From Arthrobacter sp. B3I9 (GTDB lineage Bacteria; Actinomycetota; Actinomycetes; Actinomycetales; Micrococcaceae): DNA of 64,000 bases. Every line of letters starts with the position of its first letter. Positions within the stretch are counted from its first letter, which is position 1. The notes beneath the pieces are model-generated. The model was not told the DNA's origin and searched no databases. It saw only the letters and a list, made by a program, of their open reading frames with translations. Where the stretch lies: NCBI RefSeq assembly GCF_030816935.1, contig NZ_JAUSYO010000001.1:1612001-1676000 (forward strand). Direction: 5' to 3'. A program made the translations under genes and the position numbers. Below, piece after piece: positions 47,023-56,443 of the stretch.

Positions 47023-48096
47023 ATGTTTGAGTCCGTACAGGGGCTGTTGGATGAGCATGATGCTATCCAGGCGCAGCTTGGGGATCCTGCTGTTTATGCT
47101 GACCAGCGGCTGGCCCGGAAGTTGGGGCGGCGTTCTGCTCAGTTGAACGGCATTGTTGAGGCTTACCATGCCTGGCACGGGATCCAGGATGACCTGGCTG
47201 CCGCCAAGGAGATGGCTTCCGAGGATCCGGAGTTTGCCGCGGAGGTTCCGGAGCTTGAGGCGGCGCTGGACACGGCTGCGGCCAAGCTGCGGCGGCTGTT
47301 GATCCCGCGGGATCCGGACGATGCCCGCAACGTGATCCTCGAGGTCAAGGGCGGGGAAGGCGGCGACGAGGCGGCCCTGTTCGCTGCCGACCTGCTGCGG
47401 ATGTACACCCGCTACGCCGAGTCCCGCGGCTGGAAGACCGAGATGATCTCGGCCAACGAGTCGGACCTGGGCGGCTACAAGGACGTGCAGGTTGCCATCA
47501 AGGGCAACTCCAACGATCCGGCCGAGGGTGTCTATGCACGGCTCAAGTTCGAGGGCGGCGTGCACCGCGTCCAGCGCGTGCCCGTGACGGAATCCCAGGG
47601 CCGTATCCACACCTCGGCTGCCGGCGTGCTGGTGCTCCCCGAAGTGGACGAGCCCGAGGAACTCGAGATCAACCAGAACGACCTCAAGATCGACGTCTAC
47701 CGTTCCTCCGGCCCGGGCGGGCAGTCGGTCAACACGACCGACTCGGCCGTTCGCATCACCCACCTGCCCACCGGGATCGTGGTGGCCATGCAGAACGAGA
47801 AGTCGCAGCTGCAGAACCGCGAGGCCGGTATGCGCGTGCTGCGAGCCCGCATCCTGGCACACCAGCAGGAGCAGATCGACGCCGAGAACTCGGCCCAGCG
47901 CAAGTCGCAGATCCGCACCATGGACCGCTCCGAGCGCATCCGCACCTACAACTACCCGGAGAACCGGGTTGCCGACCACCGCACCGGGTATAAGGCCTAC
48001 AACCTGGACCAGGTCATGAACGGTGACCTGGAACCCGTCATCCAGTCCGCCATTGAACTGGACGAGCAGTCCCGGCTCGACGCCATCGGCGACTAA
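47023..48096 (+). CDS. prfA: Peptide chain release factor 1
   Basis: A 357-residue class I release factor. The catalytic GGQ is in [18 protein letters not shown] (about residue 229). The stop-codon recognition region is in the middle domain; [16 protein letters not shown] marks the RF1/RF2 C-terminal part. I chose ATG 47023, nine bases after AGAGG. The first ~100 bases use lower-GC codons than neighbours. PrmC, encoded next, methylates the GGQ glutamine. Confidence 0.95.
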   Translation: MFESVQGLLDEHDAIQAQLGDPAVYADQRLARKLGRRSAQLNGIVEAYHAWHGIQDDLAAAKEMASEDPEFAAEVPELEAALDTAAAKLRRLLIPRDPDDARNVILEVKGGEGGDEAALFAADLLRMYTRYAESRGWKTEMISANESDLGGYKDVQVAIKGNSNDPAEGVYARLKFEGGVHRVQRVPVTESQGRIHTSAAGVLVLPEVDEPEELEINQNDLKIDVYRSSGPGGQSVNTTDSAVRITHLPTGIVVAMQNEKSQLQNREAGMRVLRARILAHQQEQIDAENSAQRKSQIRTMDRSERIRTYNYPENRVADHRTGYKAYNLDQVMNGDLEPVIQSAIELDEQSRLDAIGD

Positions 48097-48114
48097 GCCC
48101 CAAGGAAGCAGCTG

Positions 48115-48999
48115 ATGACAGAGGAACCCGGGCTGAGCCTTGCCGAGGCGGTTCGGAACGCGGCCTCCGTGCTGGCGGCCGCAGGCGTCCCCAGCCCGCG
48201 CGTGGACGCCGAGCTGCTGGCCGAACACCTCCTCGGCGTCGGGCTGGGCCGGCTCCGCGCCCTGATGCTGGGCGACTCCCCGGCACCGGACGGTTATGCC
48301 GACCTCGTCGCCGAGCGGGCCCGGCGCATTCCGCTGCAGCACCTCACCGGGGTGGCGCACTTCAGGTACCTGGAACTCGCGGTGGGCCCGGGCGTTTTCA
48401 TTCCGCGCCCGGAAACCGAATCCGTGGTGCAGCTGGTGCTGGACTGGCTCAAGGGCAGGGACGGGGTGCCCGGAATGGCGCGGCCCAAGATCGCGGACCT
48501 TGGAACCGGGTCCGGGGCCATCGCAGGGTCGATCGCCCACGAGGTGCCCGATGCCGAGGTCCATGCCGTGGAGTTCAGTGAGCTGGCGCACGCCTGGGCG
48601 GCCAAGAACCTGCTGCCCCTCGGCGTTCATCTGGTCCGCGGCGACCTCCGCAATGCCCTCCCCGAGCACAACGGCACTTTCGACGTCGTGGTGTCCAACC
48701 CCCCGTACATTCCCGCCGAAGCAATCCCGAACGAGCCGGAGGTTGCGTTGCACGACCCGCCCGAGGCACTTTACGGTGGGGGAGCGGACGGCATGGAGCT
48801 TCCGACGGCGGCGGCGGCGTCTGCTGCGCGGCTCCTGGTCCCAGGCGGCTACTTCGTGATGGAGCATGCGGAAGTCCAGTCGGCCTGGATCGCGAACATG
48901 CTGGAGCGCACGGGATTGTGGACTGATATCAGAACGCACCTGGACCTCAACGGCAAGGAACGGGCAACCAGCGCGGTCCTCAAAGCCGCGGTCCTTTAG
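48115..48999 (+). CDS. prmC: Release factor glutamine methyltransferase
   Basis: A 294-residue SAM-dependent methyltransferase (HemK) that modifies the GGQ motif of release factors. Seen: N-terminal helical domain (SPRVDAELLAEHLLG, RRIPLQHLTG), FIPRPETES, the SAM loop ADLGTGSGAIA and the catalytic NPPYIP. It starts 18 bases after prfA, so enzyme and substrate are cotranscribed. Confidence 0.96.
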   Translation: MTEEPGLSLAEAVRNAASVLAAAGVPSPRVDAELLAEHLLGVGLGRLRALMLGDSPAPDGYADLVAERARRIPLQHLTGVAHFRYLELAVGPGVFIPRPETESVVQLVLDWLKGRDGVPGMARPKIADLGTGSGAIAGSIAHEVPDAEVHAVEFSELAHAWAAKNLLPLGVHLVRGDLRNALPEHNGTFDVVVSNPPYIPAEAIPNEPEVALHDPPEALYGGGADGMELPTAAAASAARLLVPGGYFVMEHAEVQSAWIANMLERTGLWTDIRTHLDLNGKERATSAVLKAAVL

Positions 49000-49043
49000 G
49001 GTCCGCAGACAGAGCAACCGTGAAGTGATGAAAGAATAGGGCA

Positions 49044-49715
49044 GTGACGACTAGCTACGATTGCACGGCAGCTGAGCAGCGCGCCGCAGGACTTGAGCAC
49101 GCCCAGCGGGCCATCCGCGACAACAAGTGCGTGGTTTTACCCACCGATACCGTGTACGGGATTGCCGCTGACGCCTTTTCACCGGTGGCCGTGACGCTGC
49201 TGCTGGCGTCCAAAGGCCGTAGCCGGAAAATGCCTCCGCCCGTGCTGATTCCCAGGCTCAACGCCCTCGACGGGCTCGCCACCGACGTTCCGGCCGAGGC
49301 CAGGCGCCTGGCCGAGGCGTTCTGGCCCGGCGGCCTGACCTTGATTCTTCACGCCCAGCCGTCGCTGGACTGGGACCTCGGCGAGACCCGGGGCACCGTG
49401 GCGTTGCGGATCCCCGCCGACGACATCGCCCAGGACCTGCTGACCATCACCGGACCGTTGGCCGTCTCGTCCGCGAACCGCACCGGACATCCGGCTGCCC
49501 AGACCGCAGCCGAGGCTCAGGAACAGCTCGCGGAGTCGGTTGAGGTCTACCTCGAAGGCGGGCACCGTCCTGCCGAAGAGGCCGAGGCCCTGCCCTCCAC
49601 CATCATCGATGCCACCGGGCTGCCGTTGCGCGTGGTGCGCCAGGGCGCCATCAGCCTGGAACGCCTGCGGAAAGTTGTCCCTGAGCTGCTGGACGTGGAC
49701 GGCAATACGGCATGA
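49044..49715 (+). CDS. L-threonylcarbamoyladenylate synthase (Sua5/YrdC family)
   Basis: A 223-residue YrdC-fold enzyme making threonylcarbamoyl-AMP for the t6A37 tRNA modification. Conserved: VLPTDTVYGIAADAF, KGRSRKMPPPVLI (the KxR region), FWPGGLTLIL, TVALRIPAD and SSANRTG. Length fits the single-domain TsaC type. It starts at GTG 49044 and overlaps the next gene by four bases. The order prfA-prmC-yrdC is common in Actinobacteria. Confidence 0.94.
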   Translation: MTTSYDCTAAEQRAAGLEHAQRAIRDNKCVVLPTDTVYGIAADAFSPVAVTLLLASKGRSRKMPPPVLIPRLNALDGLATDVPAEARRLAEAFWPGGLTLILHAQPSLDWDLGETRGTVALRIPADDIAQDLLTITGPLAVSSANRTGHPAAQTAAEAQEQLAESVEVYLEGGHRPAEEAEALPSTIIDATGLPLRVVRQGAISLERLRKVVPELLDVDGNTA

Positions 49716-50491
49716 CCCTTCAGCGCCAGCACGTCCCCTTTCTCGAGGTGGAGGCGACGCCTGTGACCGTCGAGGAACTCACGGACGTGCTCGACGGATT
49801 CATCGCTGAGGGCGGGACCAGGACCGTCGTGGGCCACAACCTTCACAGCGTGACCCTGCTGCATTCCGATTCCGGTTTCCGTTCCTTCTACGGGCAGAGC
49901 GATGTGGTGCTCATCGATGGTGCCCCGGTGCTGTGGCTCTGGGCCAAGGGCCTGGAGGACGGCGGCGCCAGGGAGCGCGCCATGGACTACCGCCTCGGAT
50001 CCACCGACTGGATCCCCACACTGGCGAAGGTCAAGGGGCTGGAGCGGATAGCCGTTATCGGCGCCGGCAGCCAGGCCAATGCGCAGGCTGTGGCCCGGCT
50101 CCAGGACCTCGTCCCCGACGCACGCGTGGACGGCATGCCCGGCGAGGACTGGAACGACGAGCTGGAAGGCCAGGCCGTTGCCTGGCTGGGGAAGCTACGT
50201 CCGCAACTGGTGCTGCTGGGGCTAGGGATGCCGCTGCAGGAACACGTGCTCCAACGCAACCTCGGCTCACTGCCGCCGGCGGTCTACTGCACAGTGGGCG
50301 GAGCCATCGAACAGATTGCTGGGTTCCAGAAGCTGGCCCCGAGGTGGATCGGCCGCCTGGGCCTGGAGTGGGCCTGGCGCCTCCTGCTGGACCCGAAACG
50401 CGTGGCGTACCGGGTCTTCGGCGAGCCCTGGGTGCTGCTGGGCCTGCTGGCCCGGCAGCAGCTCCGCCGCCGGCTGCATCGGCAGCTCTAG
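49712..50491 (+). CDS. WecG/TagA/CpsF family glycosyltransferase
   Basis: A 259-residue GT26-type glycosyltransferase. Seen: TVVGHNLHSVTLLHSDSGFR, SDVVLIDGAPVLWLWAK (the conserved Asp-Gly), and LVLLGLGMPLQEHVL. The family adds a second sugar to undecaprenyl-linked precursors, typically after WecA. The C-terminal Arg-rich tail (RQQLRRRLHRQL) could bind the membrane. It overlaps the YrdC gene by four bases and the convergent GT2 gene tail-to-tail by four. It is close to the wecA-like gene, suggesting the same envelope polymer. Confidence 0.87.
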   Translation: MTLQRQHVPFLEVEATPVTVEELTDVLDGFIAEGGTRTVVGHNLHSVTLLHSDSGFRSFYGQSDVVLIDGAPVLWLWAKGLEDGGARERAMDYRLGSTDWIPTLAKVKGLERIAVIGAGSQANAQAVARLQDLVPDARVDGMPGEDWNDELEGQAVAWLGKLRPQLVLLGLGMPLQEHVLQRNLGSLPPAVYCTVGGAIEQIAGFQKLAPRWIGRLGLEWAWRLLLDPKRVAYRVFGEPWVLLGLLARQQLRRRLHRQL

Positions 50492-51384
50492 AACTTCTGG
50501 TCCTCCAGGGGGCCGAAGCCCTTTCCGCGCAGGCCCGTGGAAAAGGCTCCAAACCAGCCGGCCAGGCCACGGAAATCACCCCGGCGCAGGAAATACCCGA
50601 GGTATCCGCCTACATCGGCGACCAGGGACTTGATGCGGAAGTAGCGGCGGATGAGGTACCCGCGGTTGCGGTAATAGTAATAGCGCTTGAAGGCCGTTTC
50701 CGGGACGATCACGTGCCACCGGGCGCCAAAGACATGCTTCGTCTCGGAAAACGCATGCGGGTGCGTGATGGCCGCCGTGGTTACGGTCCCGAAGCGGATG
50801 CCCGCCTTCCGCAGCCGGAGCGTGAAATCCACTTCGTCGCCACGGATGAAGAGGCGCATATCCGGCAGCCCCACCTTGAAGAAGACGTCGGAGCGGATCA
50901 GGGCACCATTGAAGAAGTGTCCGTCATCCGGCAGGAACCCCACCTTTTCCAGCTCGGCCCGCTCATGGGTGACCTTGCCGTGGAGGCGGAAGAAAAAGGA
51001 CAGCCCGTCGGGGTCCCCGGGGGCGACTACCAGCGGAACCACCGCCTCAAGGTTGCGGGCCTCTGCCTCCCGGAGCAACGTGGCGAGGCATTCGGCGTCG
51101 GCGGGTTCGGCGTCGTCGTCCATCATCCAGATCCAGTCAGCGCCGCTGGCGACCGCCTTCAGCACGGCGAGCGAGAAGCCGCCGGCGCCGCCAAGGTTCG
51201 CTTCGCTCCTGACATAGTCCACGTTCCCGTGTGCCGCGGCGACGTCCGCGGCGGCCACGGTCCCGCTGTCGACGAGGCAAATGGAGTGGACCGGAGCCGT
51301 CTGGTTGTTGATGGCCTTCAGCAGAACGGCAAGCTCCGTGGGACGGTCAAACGTCACGGCGGCAACTGCAACCGACTGGGTCAT
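50488..51384 (-). CDS. Family 2 glycosyltransferase (GlfT/rhamnosyltransferase-like)
   Basis: A 298-residue GT-A enzyme. The N terminus VAVAAVTFDRPTELAVLLKA binds the nucleotide sugar; the DxD-type motif is WIWMMDDDAEP (about residue 93), followed by RGDEVDFTLRLRKAGI, as in galactofuranosyl or rhamnosyl transferases. I chose ATG 51384 (MTQSVAVAAV) with AAAGGA upstream; an upstream in-frame extension of 35 residues is charged and unlike the family. It is the only minus-strand gene in this stretch. Confidence 0.87.
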   Translation of the reverse strand: MTQSVAVAAVTFDRPTELAVLLKAINNQTAPVHSICLVDSGTVAAADVAAAHGNVDYVRSEANLGGAGGFSLAVLKAVASGADWIWMMDDDAEPADAECLATLLREAEARNLEAVVPLVVAPGDPDGLSFFFRLHGKVTHERAELEKVGFLPDDGHFFNGALIRSDVFFKVGLPDMRLFIRGDEVDFTLRLRKAGIRFGTVTTAAITHPHAFSETKHVFGARWHVIVPETAFKRYYYYRNRGYLIRRYFRIKSLVADVGGYLGYFLRRGDFRGLAGWFGAFSTGLRGKGFGPLEDQKF

Positions 51385-51680
51385 CACGGTGGTCCTTTCA
51401 GCGGGCCGGACGGAGTTTTCCCGCCGGCGACGGGCCGTGTGACGCGAAGACAGGTGGCCGTTGGCATTAGTATCTTGACTAGAGTCCACTGTAATACAGC
51501 CCTGTCAGGCACCACGCACTGCCTGCCCTGAGCACGGCGACGGAGAAGTTTCATTTACCGAAAGACACATCCACGGCAAGTTGCGCCACCCCTCTCTCCA
51601 TACCCACTACGGACGCCGTGGCTGCGGAATGTGCAGCCGGGTGCCGCTTGCGCTGACGTCTCCGGGCAGGTGGCCCTCCC

Positions 51681-52814
51681 GTGATCATGTACTTGCTCAT
51701 GATGCTGACGGCGGCAGCGGTGAGCTATGCGGCCACGTGGGGCGCCCGCCTGGCCGGCAACAAACTGGAGTTGTACTCGCCGATCCGCAGCCGCGACATG
51801 CACTCGCACCAGATTTCCAGGCTCGGGGGACTGGGGATGTTCGCAGGCTGCCTGGTGGCGCTGGTGGTCGCCAGCCACTCGTTCTTCGTGAAGGACATCT
51901 TCCGCAGCAACGACTCACCCTGGGGCGTGCTGGCCGGTGCAGCGGTGATCGTTGTGGTCGGTCTCACCGACGACCTTGTTGACCTGCGCTGGTGGGTGAA
52001 ACTGATCGGCCAGGGGGTGGCCGCCGCCGTAGTGGCCATCTGGGGCGTCCGCGTGTCGATCGTTCCGTTCATTCCGGAACCCCTAAAAATTGAGAATGAA
52101 GTCGCCAGCATCGTGCTCACGGCCGGACTCATCGTCGTCACCATGAACGCGTTTAACTTCATTGACGGGCTCGACGGACTTGCGGCGGGCGTGGCCATCA
52201 TCGGCGGTGCGGCATTCTTCCTCACGGCCTACTGGGTGCACCGGACCGCCGACATCCTTGACCGCTCTGACCTCGCAACCCTAGTGACGGCAATTGTGGT
52301 GGGCAGCTGCCTGGGGTTCCTGCCGCACAACTGGTTTCCGGCGAAGATCTTCATGGGCGACTCCGGCGCCATGCTGATCGGCCTGCTCCTGGCCTCGGCC
52401 GGCATCGTTTCCACCGGGCAGATCACCTCCGGTCTCTACGACCGCATCAACGGCATTCCCACCATCATTCCGATCCTGCTGCCCTTCGCGGTCCTTTTCC
52501 TGCCGCTCCTGGACCTGTGCCTCGCGGTGGTGCGGCGTACGGCGGTGGGCCGCTCGCCGTGGTCCGCCGACCGCGGGCACCTGCACCACAAATTGCTGGA
52601 CATCGGATACTCGCACCGCGGCGCGGTGGTGCTGATGTACCTGTGGACATGCGTGCTCGCGTTCGGGGGCCTGGCCTTCGTGGTCTACCCGTGGCAAATC
52701 GTCCTGGCCATCGACCTTGCAGCCACCGCGGTGATGGCCGTTGCCACGGCCTGGCCTTACCTCCGCGACAAGGCGCCAGGGCGGGGTCCCCGTTCCTCGG
52801 CCGAAGCCGAATGA
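51681..52814 (+). CDS. wecA: MraY/WecA family undecaprenyl-phosphate glycosyl-1-phosphate transferase
   Basis: A 377-residue integral membrane enzyme with about ten helices that starts polymer synthesis on undecaprenyl phosphate. Catalytic motifs: VVGLTDDLVDL (Asp-Asp), NAFNFIDGLDGLAAG, FMGDSGAMLIG and the HLHHKLLD loop. The HHK sequence near residue 304 fits the WecA subgroup. In mycobacteria the orthologue (Rv1302) also precedes the atp operon. The start is GTG 51681, with ATG 51687 as alternative. Confidence 0.92.
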   Translation: MIMYLLMMLTAAAVSYAATWGARLAGNKLELYSPIRSRDMHSHQISRLGGLGMFAGCLVALVVASHSFFVKDIFRSNDSPWGVLAGAAVIVVVGLTDDLVDLRWWVKLIGQGVAAAVVAIWGVRVSIVPFIPEPLKIENEVASIVLTAGLIVVTMNAFNFIDGLDGLAAGVAIIGGAAFFLTAYWVHRTADILDRSDLATLVTAIVVGSCLGFLPHNWFPAKIFMGDSGAMLIGLLLASAGIVSTGQITSGLYDRINGIPTIIPILLPFAVLFLPLLDLCLAVVRRTAVGRSPWSADRGHLHHKLLDIGYSHRGAVVLMYLWTCVLAFGGLAFVVYPWQIVLAIDLAATAVMAVATAWPYLRDKAPGRGPRSSAEAE

Positions 52815-52829
52815 CGTCCTGCGGCCGCG

Positions 52830-52858
52830 TTACGAACCATTTCTATCTCATGTAGAAT
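52830..52858 (+). promoter_or_regulatory. Promoter of the ATP synthase operon
   Basis: TTACGA (52830-52835), a 17-base spacer and TAGAAT (52853-52858). Transcription should begin near 52865, at a 7-bp hairpin (52863-52869 with 52875-52881) that would sit at the extreme 5' end of the message. Confidence 0.7.
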
Positions 52859-52937
52859 TCAGGTGCGGCTTATCGCCGCACGGCTGCCTCCGGCATTCCG
52901 CCTGGCCAGCTCCAACCTTGCGACGATTGGGATCTCG

Positions 52938-53423
52938 ATGACCTCCAACGCCGATTCCGGGCGTCCGTCCGGCAACGGACCCGTTGGCGTCTCCGGTCCC
53001 ACAAAGTCCCTGTGGTTGCGGCTGCTGGCCCTGAGTTCGGCGGCCTCCGGCGGCGGACTGCTGCTCACGGGCGTTATTGCCCTCCTGGTCCAGGGGATGC
53101 CCTCAGCGCTATCCGCCCTGTTCGGCGGAGCCCTGGTGATGGCGTTCTTCGCCATCAGCCTGGCTGTAGGCCACTTCGTCGGCCGCACCAATCCTTCCGG
53201 CGCCATTGGCATTTTCGTGGCCACTTACTTCATCAAGGTGGTCGGCTTTGCCGTGGTCCTTTTCGCGATAGGGGCGCCGGCTTGGCTGAACGGCCGGTGG
53301 TTCCTCGGCGGCGCCGTGGTGGCCGTTGTGCTCTGGCAGGCGGCCGAGATTTACGGCTTCAGCAAGGCCCGGCTGCAGATCTACAACGACCCCGACACCA
53401 CCGAAGGCGGCACCAATGTCTAG
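52938..53423 (+). CDS. ATP synthase-associated membrane protein (AtpI-like)
   Basis: A 161-residue protein with four hydrophobic segments (LWLRLLALSSAASGGGLLLT, ALSALFGGALVMAFFAISLAVG, GIFVATYFIKVVGFAVVLF, FLGGAVVAVVLWQAAEIYG). It occupies the position of AtpI/Rv1303. Members help assemble the c-ring or supply cations. ATG 52938 follows the predicted transcription start; the frame extends upstream past the promoter. It overlaps the next gene by eight bases. Confidence 0.8.
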   Translation: MTSNADSGRPSGNGPVGVSGPTKSLWLRLLALSSAASGGGLLLTGVIALLVQGMPSALSALFGGALVMAFFAISLAVGHFVGRTNPSGAIGIFVATYFIKVVGFAVVLFAIGAPAWLNGRWFLGGAVVAVVLWQAAEIYGFSKARLQIYNDPDTTEGGTNV

Positions 53424-53763
53424 CCGCAAAGACGGACGCAAACCGCTTAACAATGCTGCCGCCAGGCCTGAAGCTGCCCCCGGTGCCCCCGGCGTATCCG
53501 CGAACGGCGAGGACGGCGGATATAACGCCGGAATCGCCGTCTTCAGCTACATTGTTGGCGGAATCGTCGTCTGGAGTTTGATAGGGTGGGGACTGGATTA
53601 TCTGTGGGGAACGCGCTGGATTGTGCTCGCAGGCGCTCTGCTTGGAGCCGTCGGAGGTTTTTACCTTTCCCACATGCATGGCCTTACCAGTTCTCGCAAA
53701 AACGCTGGGGAGCGCCATGCTGCCAGCGGGCCGTCCCAGGACGGCGACACTAATGCCAAATAA
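53416..53763 (+). CDS. AtpZ/AtpI-type small membrane protein
   Basis: A 115-residue protein with two helices: GIAVFSYIVGGIVVWSLIGWGLDYLWG and WIVLAGALLGAVGGFYLSHM, flanked by hydrophilic tails. The hairpin and the GWGLDxxWGT pattern match the AtpZ family found at the start of atp operons. ATG 53416 lies inside the previous gene's last codons. Confidence 0.82.
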   Translation: MSSRKDGRKPLNNAAARPEAAPGAPGVSANGEDGGYNAGIAVFSYIVGGIVVWSLIGWGLDYLWGTRWIVLAGALLGAVGGFYLSHMHGLTSSRKNAGERHAASGPSQDGDTNAK

Positions 53764-53844
53764 TTTCACAGGGGGAACAGCAGGCCGTCAGGCTGCCGGT
53801 CCCCGCCCAACGCCCAATGATGGACACTGCAGAGAGGAAACGCG

Positions 53845-54645
53845 TTGATCGCGCTTGCGCTCCCGGCCCAAGATTCAGGAGAGTTTACTCCTCCTGGTAT
53901 TAACGAAATGCATTTGCCGGCAATCCTGCCGTGGGGTGCCGCAGAAGGATTCTCCAAGCAGATGCTGCTGGTCCTCCTCTCTGTCGTCTTTATCGCAGTC
54001 TTCTTCGTGCTCGCCGCACGCAAGCAGCAGCTGGTACCCGGCAAGCTCCAGTTCGCCGGCGAGGCCGCCTACGGCTTCGTCCGCAACGGAATCGCCAAGG
54101 ACATCATCGGCGGCAGGGACTTCATCAAGTACGTCCCGCTGCTGTTCAGCCTGTTCTTCTTCATCCTGGTGAACAACATCTACGGCGCCATCCCGTTCTT
54201 CCAGCTCCCCACGTTCTCGCACGTGGGCGGCGCCTATGTACTGGCAGGCCTTGTCTACTTCACCTGGATCGCCATCGGCGTCAAGAAGAACGGACTCCGT
54301 TACTTCAAGCTGGCCACCGTACCGTCCGGTGTTCCCTGGTTCATCCTTCCGATCGTCATTCCGATCGAGATCATCTCCAACTTCCTGGTCCGGCCCGTCA
54401 CGCACAGCCTCCGTCTGTTCGCGACCATGCTCGCAGGACACCTCATCGTGATGATCGCCGGGTCCGGTATCGAGTACCTCATCATGTCGGAGAACGTCCT
54501 TCTCAAGGGGACCTCCGTCCTGGTCCTGGCCGGCGCCATCGCCATGTACATGCTTGAAGCCCTGATCATGGTCCTGCAGGCCTACGTCTTTACCCTGCTG
54601 ACTGCGATCTACATTGAAGGCGCGCTTCACGCCGACAGCCACTAG
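53845..54645 (+). CDS. atpB: F0F1 ATP synthase subunit a
   Basis: A 266-residue membrane subunit that forms the proton half-channels against the c-ring. The essential Arg is in [20 protein letters not shown]. Five to six helices are visible. The start is TTG 53845 with GAGAGGAA upstream, giving [14 protein letters not shown]. The gap to atpE is 80 bases. Confidence 0.95.
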   Translation: MIALALPAQDSGEFTPPGINEMHLPAILPWGAAEGFSKQMLLVLLSVVFIAVFFVLAARKQQLVPGKLQFAGEAAYGFVRNGIAKDIIGGRDFIKYVPLLFSLFFFILVNNIYGAIPFFQLPTFSHVGGAYVLAGLVYFTWIAIGVKKNGLRYFKLATVPSGVPWFILPIVIPIEIISNFLVRPVTHSLRLFATMLAGHLIVMIAGSGIEYLIMSENVLLKGTSVLVLAGAIAMYMLEALIMVLQAYVFTLLTAIYIEGALHADSH

Positions 54646-54725
54646 GCACCCTTAAGCTTCCCCTCGCGGGGATGATAGCAACCCAAACAACCTGCCACAT
54701 GGGTGGCATCTTGAAAGGAAGAAAA

Positions 54726-54929
54726 ATGGAAGGCAATCTCAACCTCGTAGGTTACGGTCTGTCCGCAATCGGCGGTGGTATCGGTGTTGGCCTGGTATTC
54801 GCGGCCTACATCAACGGCGTAGCCCGCCAGCCGGAAGCACAGCGTGTCCTGCAGCCGATCGCGTTCCTCGGCCTTGCGCTTACCGAAGCCCTCGCCATCC
54901 TCGGCCTGGTCTTCGCCTTCGTTCTCTAG
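54726..54929 (+). CDS. atpE: F0F1 ATP synthase subunit c
   Basis: A 67-residue helical hairpin proteolipid. The polar loop is ARQPEAQ (about 33-39) and the proton-carrying Glu is E54 in [10 protein letters not shown]. No Na-binding residues are apparent, so it is a proton type. ATG 54726 has AAAGGAAG upstream; the open frame extends 18 codons earlier without support. Confidence 0.96.
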   Translation: MEGNLNLVGYGLSAIGGGIGVGLVFAAYINGVARQPEAQRVLQPIAFLGLALTEALAILGLVFAFVL

Positions 54930-54981
54930 TCCTGAGAGCGAAGCGAACTTACAGAACCGAGTAGAAAAGGACGGGTGAAAT

Positions 54982-55533
54982 ATGAATCAGCTGATCATCT
55001 CAGCCGCCACTGAGGGCGAAGCCAACCCCCTGATGCCCAACCTCTGGGAAATGGGCGTTACCCTCGTGGGCTTTGCCATCCTCATGTTCATCGTGGTCAA
55101 GTTCGTTGTCCCGATGTTCGAGAAGACCTTCGCCGCGCGTGCCGAGGCCATTGAAGGCGGCATTGCAAAGGCTGAAAAGGCCCAGGCTGAGGCGTCTGCT
55201 GCACTCGAAGAGTACAAGCAGCAGCTGACCGACGCCCGCGCCGAGGCCAACCGCATCCGCGAGGAAGCACGTGCCGAAGGCGCTCAGATCCTCGCGGACC
55301 TGAAGGAAAAGGCAACTGCGGAGTCTGCGCGCATCACGGCCCAGGCCCACGCAGCCATCCAGTCCGAGCGCCAGGCGGCCGTAGTGTCGCTGCGCTCGGA
55401 AGTTGGCACGCTGGCCACCACCCTGGCCGGCCGCATCGTTGGCGAGTCGCTCAACGATGATGCGCGTGCAGCCCGCGTGGTTGACCGCTTCCTGGCGGAT
55501 CTGGAGAACCAGAACGCAGGTGCAGCTAAGTAA
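54982..55533 (+). CDS. atpF: F0F1 ATP synthase subunit b
   Basis: A 183-residue peripheral stalk subunit: one N-terminal membrane helix (MGVTLVGFAILMFIVVKFVVPMF) and a long Ala/Glu/Gln-rich coiled coil (residues about 55-170). It overlaps atpH by one base (TAATG). Unlike mycobacteria, b and delta are not carried on one fused b-delta gene here. Confidence 0.95.
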   Translation: MNQLIISAATEGEANPLMPNLWEMGVTLVGFAILMFIVVKFVVPMFEKTFAARAEAIEGGIAKAEKAQAEASAALEEYKQQLTDARAEANRIREEARAEGAQILADLKEKATAESARITAQAHAAIQSERQAAVVSLRSEVGTLATTLAGRIVGESLNDDARAARVVDRFLADLENQNAGAAK

Positions 55534-56360
55534 TGGCAGGTGTATCGAGCGAATCGCTGGCCGCAGCGCTGGTGTCCCTGGAAGCCAAGCTTCCCGGCGC
55601 ATCGCTGCAGTTGGCTAAGGAACTCTTCGGAATCCTGGGAACGGTGGACAGCTCGGCTGGCTTGCGCCGGGCGCTGACTGACCCGTCCCGTAGCGGTGAC
55701 GAGAAGTCGGCGCTGGTCAAACAGCTCTTCGGCGGAAAAGTCTCCGCGGACGCTGTGGAAATCGCGAGCGGACTGGCCGGCTCACGCTGGGCAACCGCTC
55801 GGGATATTGGCGATGCACTCGAGACCCTTGCCGCTTCGGTGGTCATCGCTGTTGCTGAAAACAAGTCGGCGGTCTCTGCCTCGGGAATCACCGGACTGGA
55901 AGCGCTGGAGAACGATCTGTTCTCCTTCAGCCAGGCGGTTGAGTCCAACCACGAGGTGCAGCGTGCCCTGTCGGAGCCGCAAGCGAACCCGGCAGCCAAG
56001 ATTGCCCTCGCCGAAAAGCTCGTTCCCGGCGCCAGCGAGGAAGCGAATGTCCTCATTGGACAGGCAGTTTCGCAGCCCCGCGGCTTGAAGGTAACCCGGC
56101 TCGTCCGTCGTTTCGCGGAGCTTGCAGCCAAGCGCCAACAGCGCTGGATTGCGACGGTCAGCGTCACCCGTCCGTTGACGGAGACGCAGACCAGTCGTCT
56201 GCAGGCTGCGCTCAACGGCCTTTACGGGCGCGAGCTTAAGATCAACATGAACGTTGACCCGGGATTGATCGGTGGCATCCGTGTCCAGGTGGGTGACGAA
56301 GTGCTCGACGCTTCTGTTCTCGCCCGCCTGGGCCAGCTCCACCGTCAGCTTGCCGGCTAG
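55533..56360 (+). CDS. atpH: F0F1 ATP synthase subunit delta
   Basis: A 275-residue delta subunit, longer than the ~180 residues of most bacteria, as in other Actinobacteria. The conserved OSCP-like C-terminal part is visible in VTRLVRRFAELAAKRQQRWIATVSVTRPLTETQTSRLQAAL and DPGLIGGIRVQVGDEVLDASVL. It links the b stalk to the alpha3beta3 head. Confidence 0.94.
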   Translation: MAGVSSESLAAALVSLEAKLPGASLQLAKELFGILGTVDSSAGLRRALTDPSRSGDEKSALVKQLFGGKVSADAVEIASGLAGSRWATARDIGDALETLAASVVIAVAENKSAVSASGITGLEALENDLFSFSQAVESNHEVQRALSEPQANPAAKIALAEKLVPGASEEANVLIGQAVSQPRGLKVTRLVRRFAELAAKRQQRWIATVSVTRPLTETQTSRLQAALNGLYGRELKINMNVDPGLIGGIRVQVGDEVLDASVLARLGQLHRQLAG

Positions 56361-56443
56361 CCGGACAAGCACAACTCAACGACAAGAAACCCCGGTCATC
56401 GTGAGCAACGATGATCACGAAAACAGGAGAGCAGGGACTGCAG

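Noticed and set aside
49933..51531. A 532-codon + strand frame over the wecG and GT2 genes
   Set aside because: It is out of frame with wecG and antisense to GT2, both of which are recognisable.
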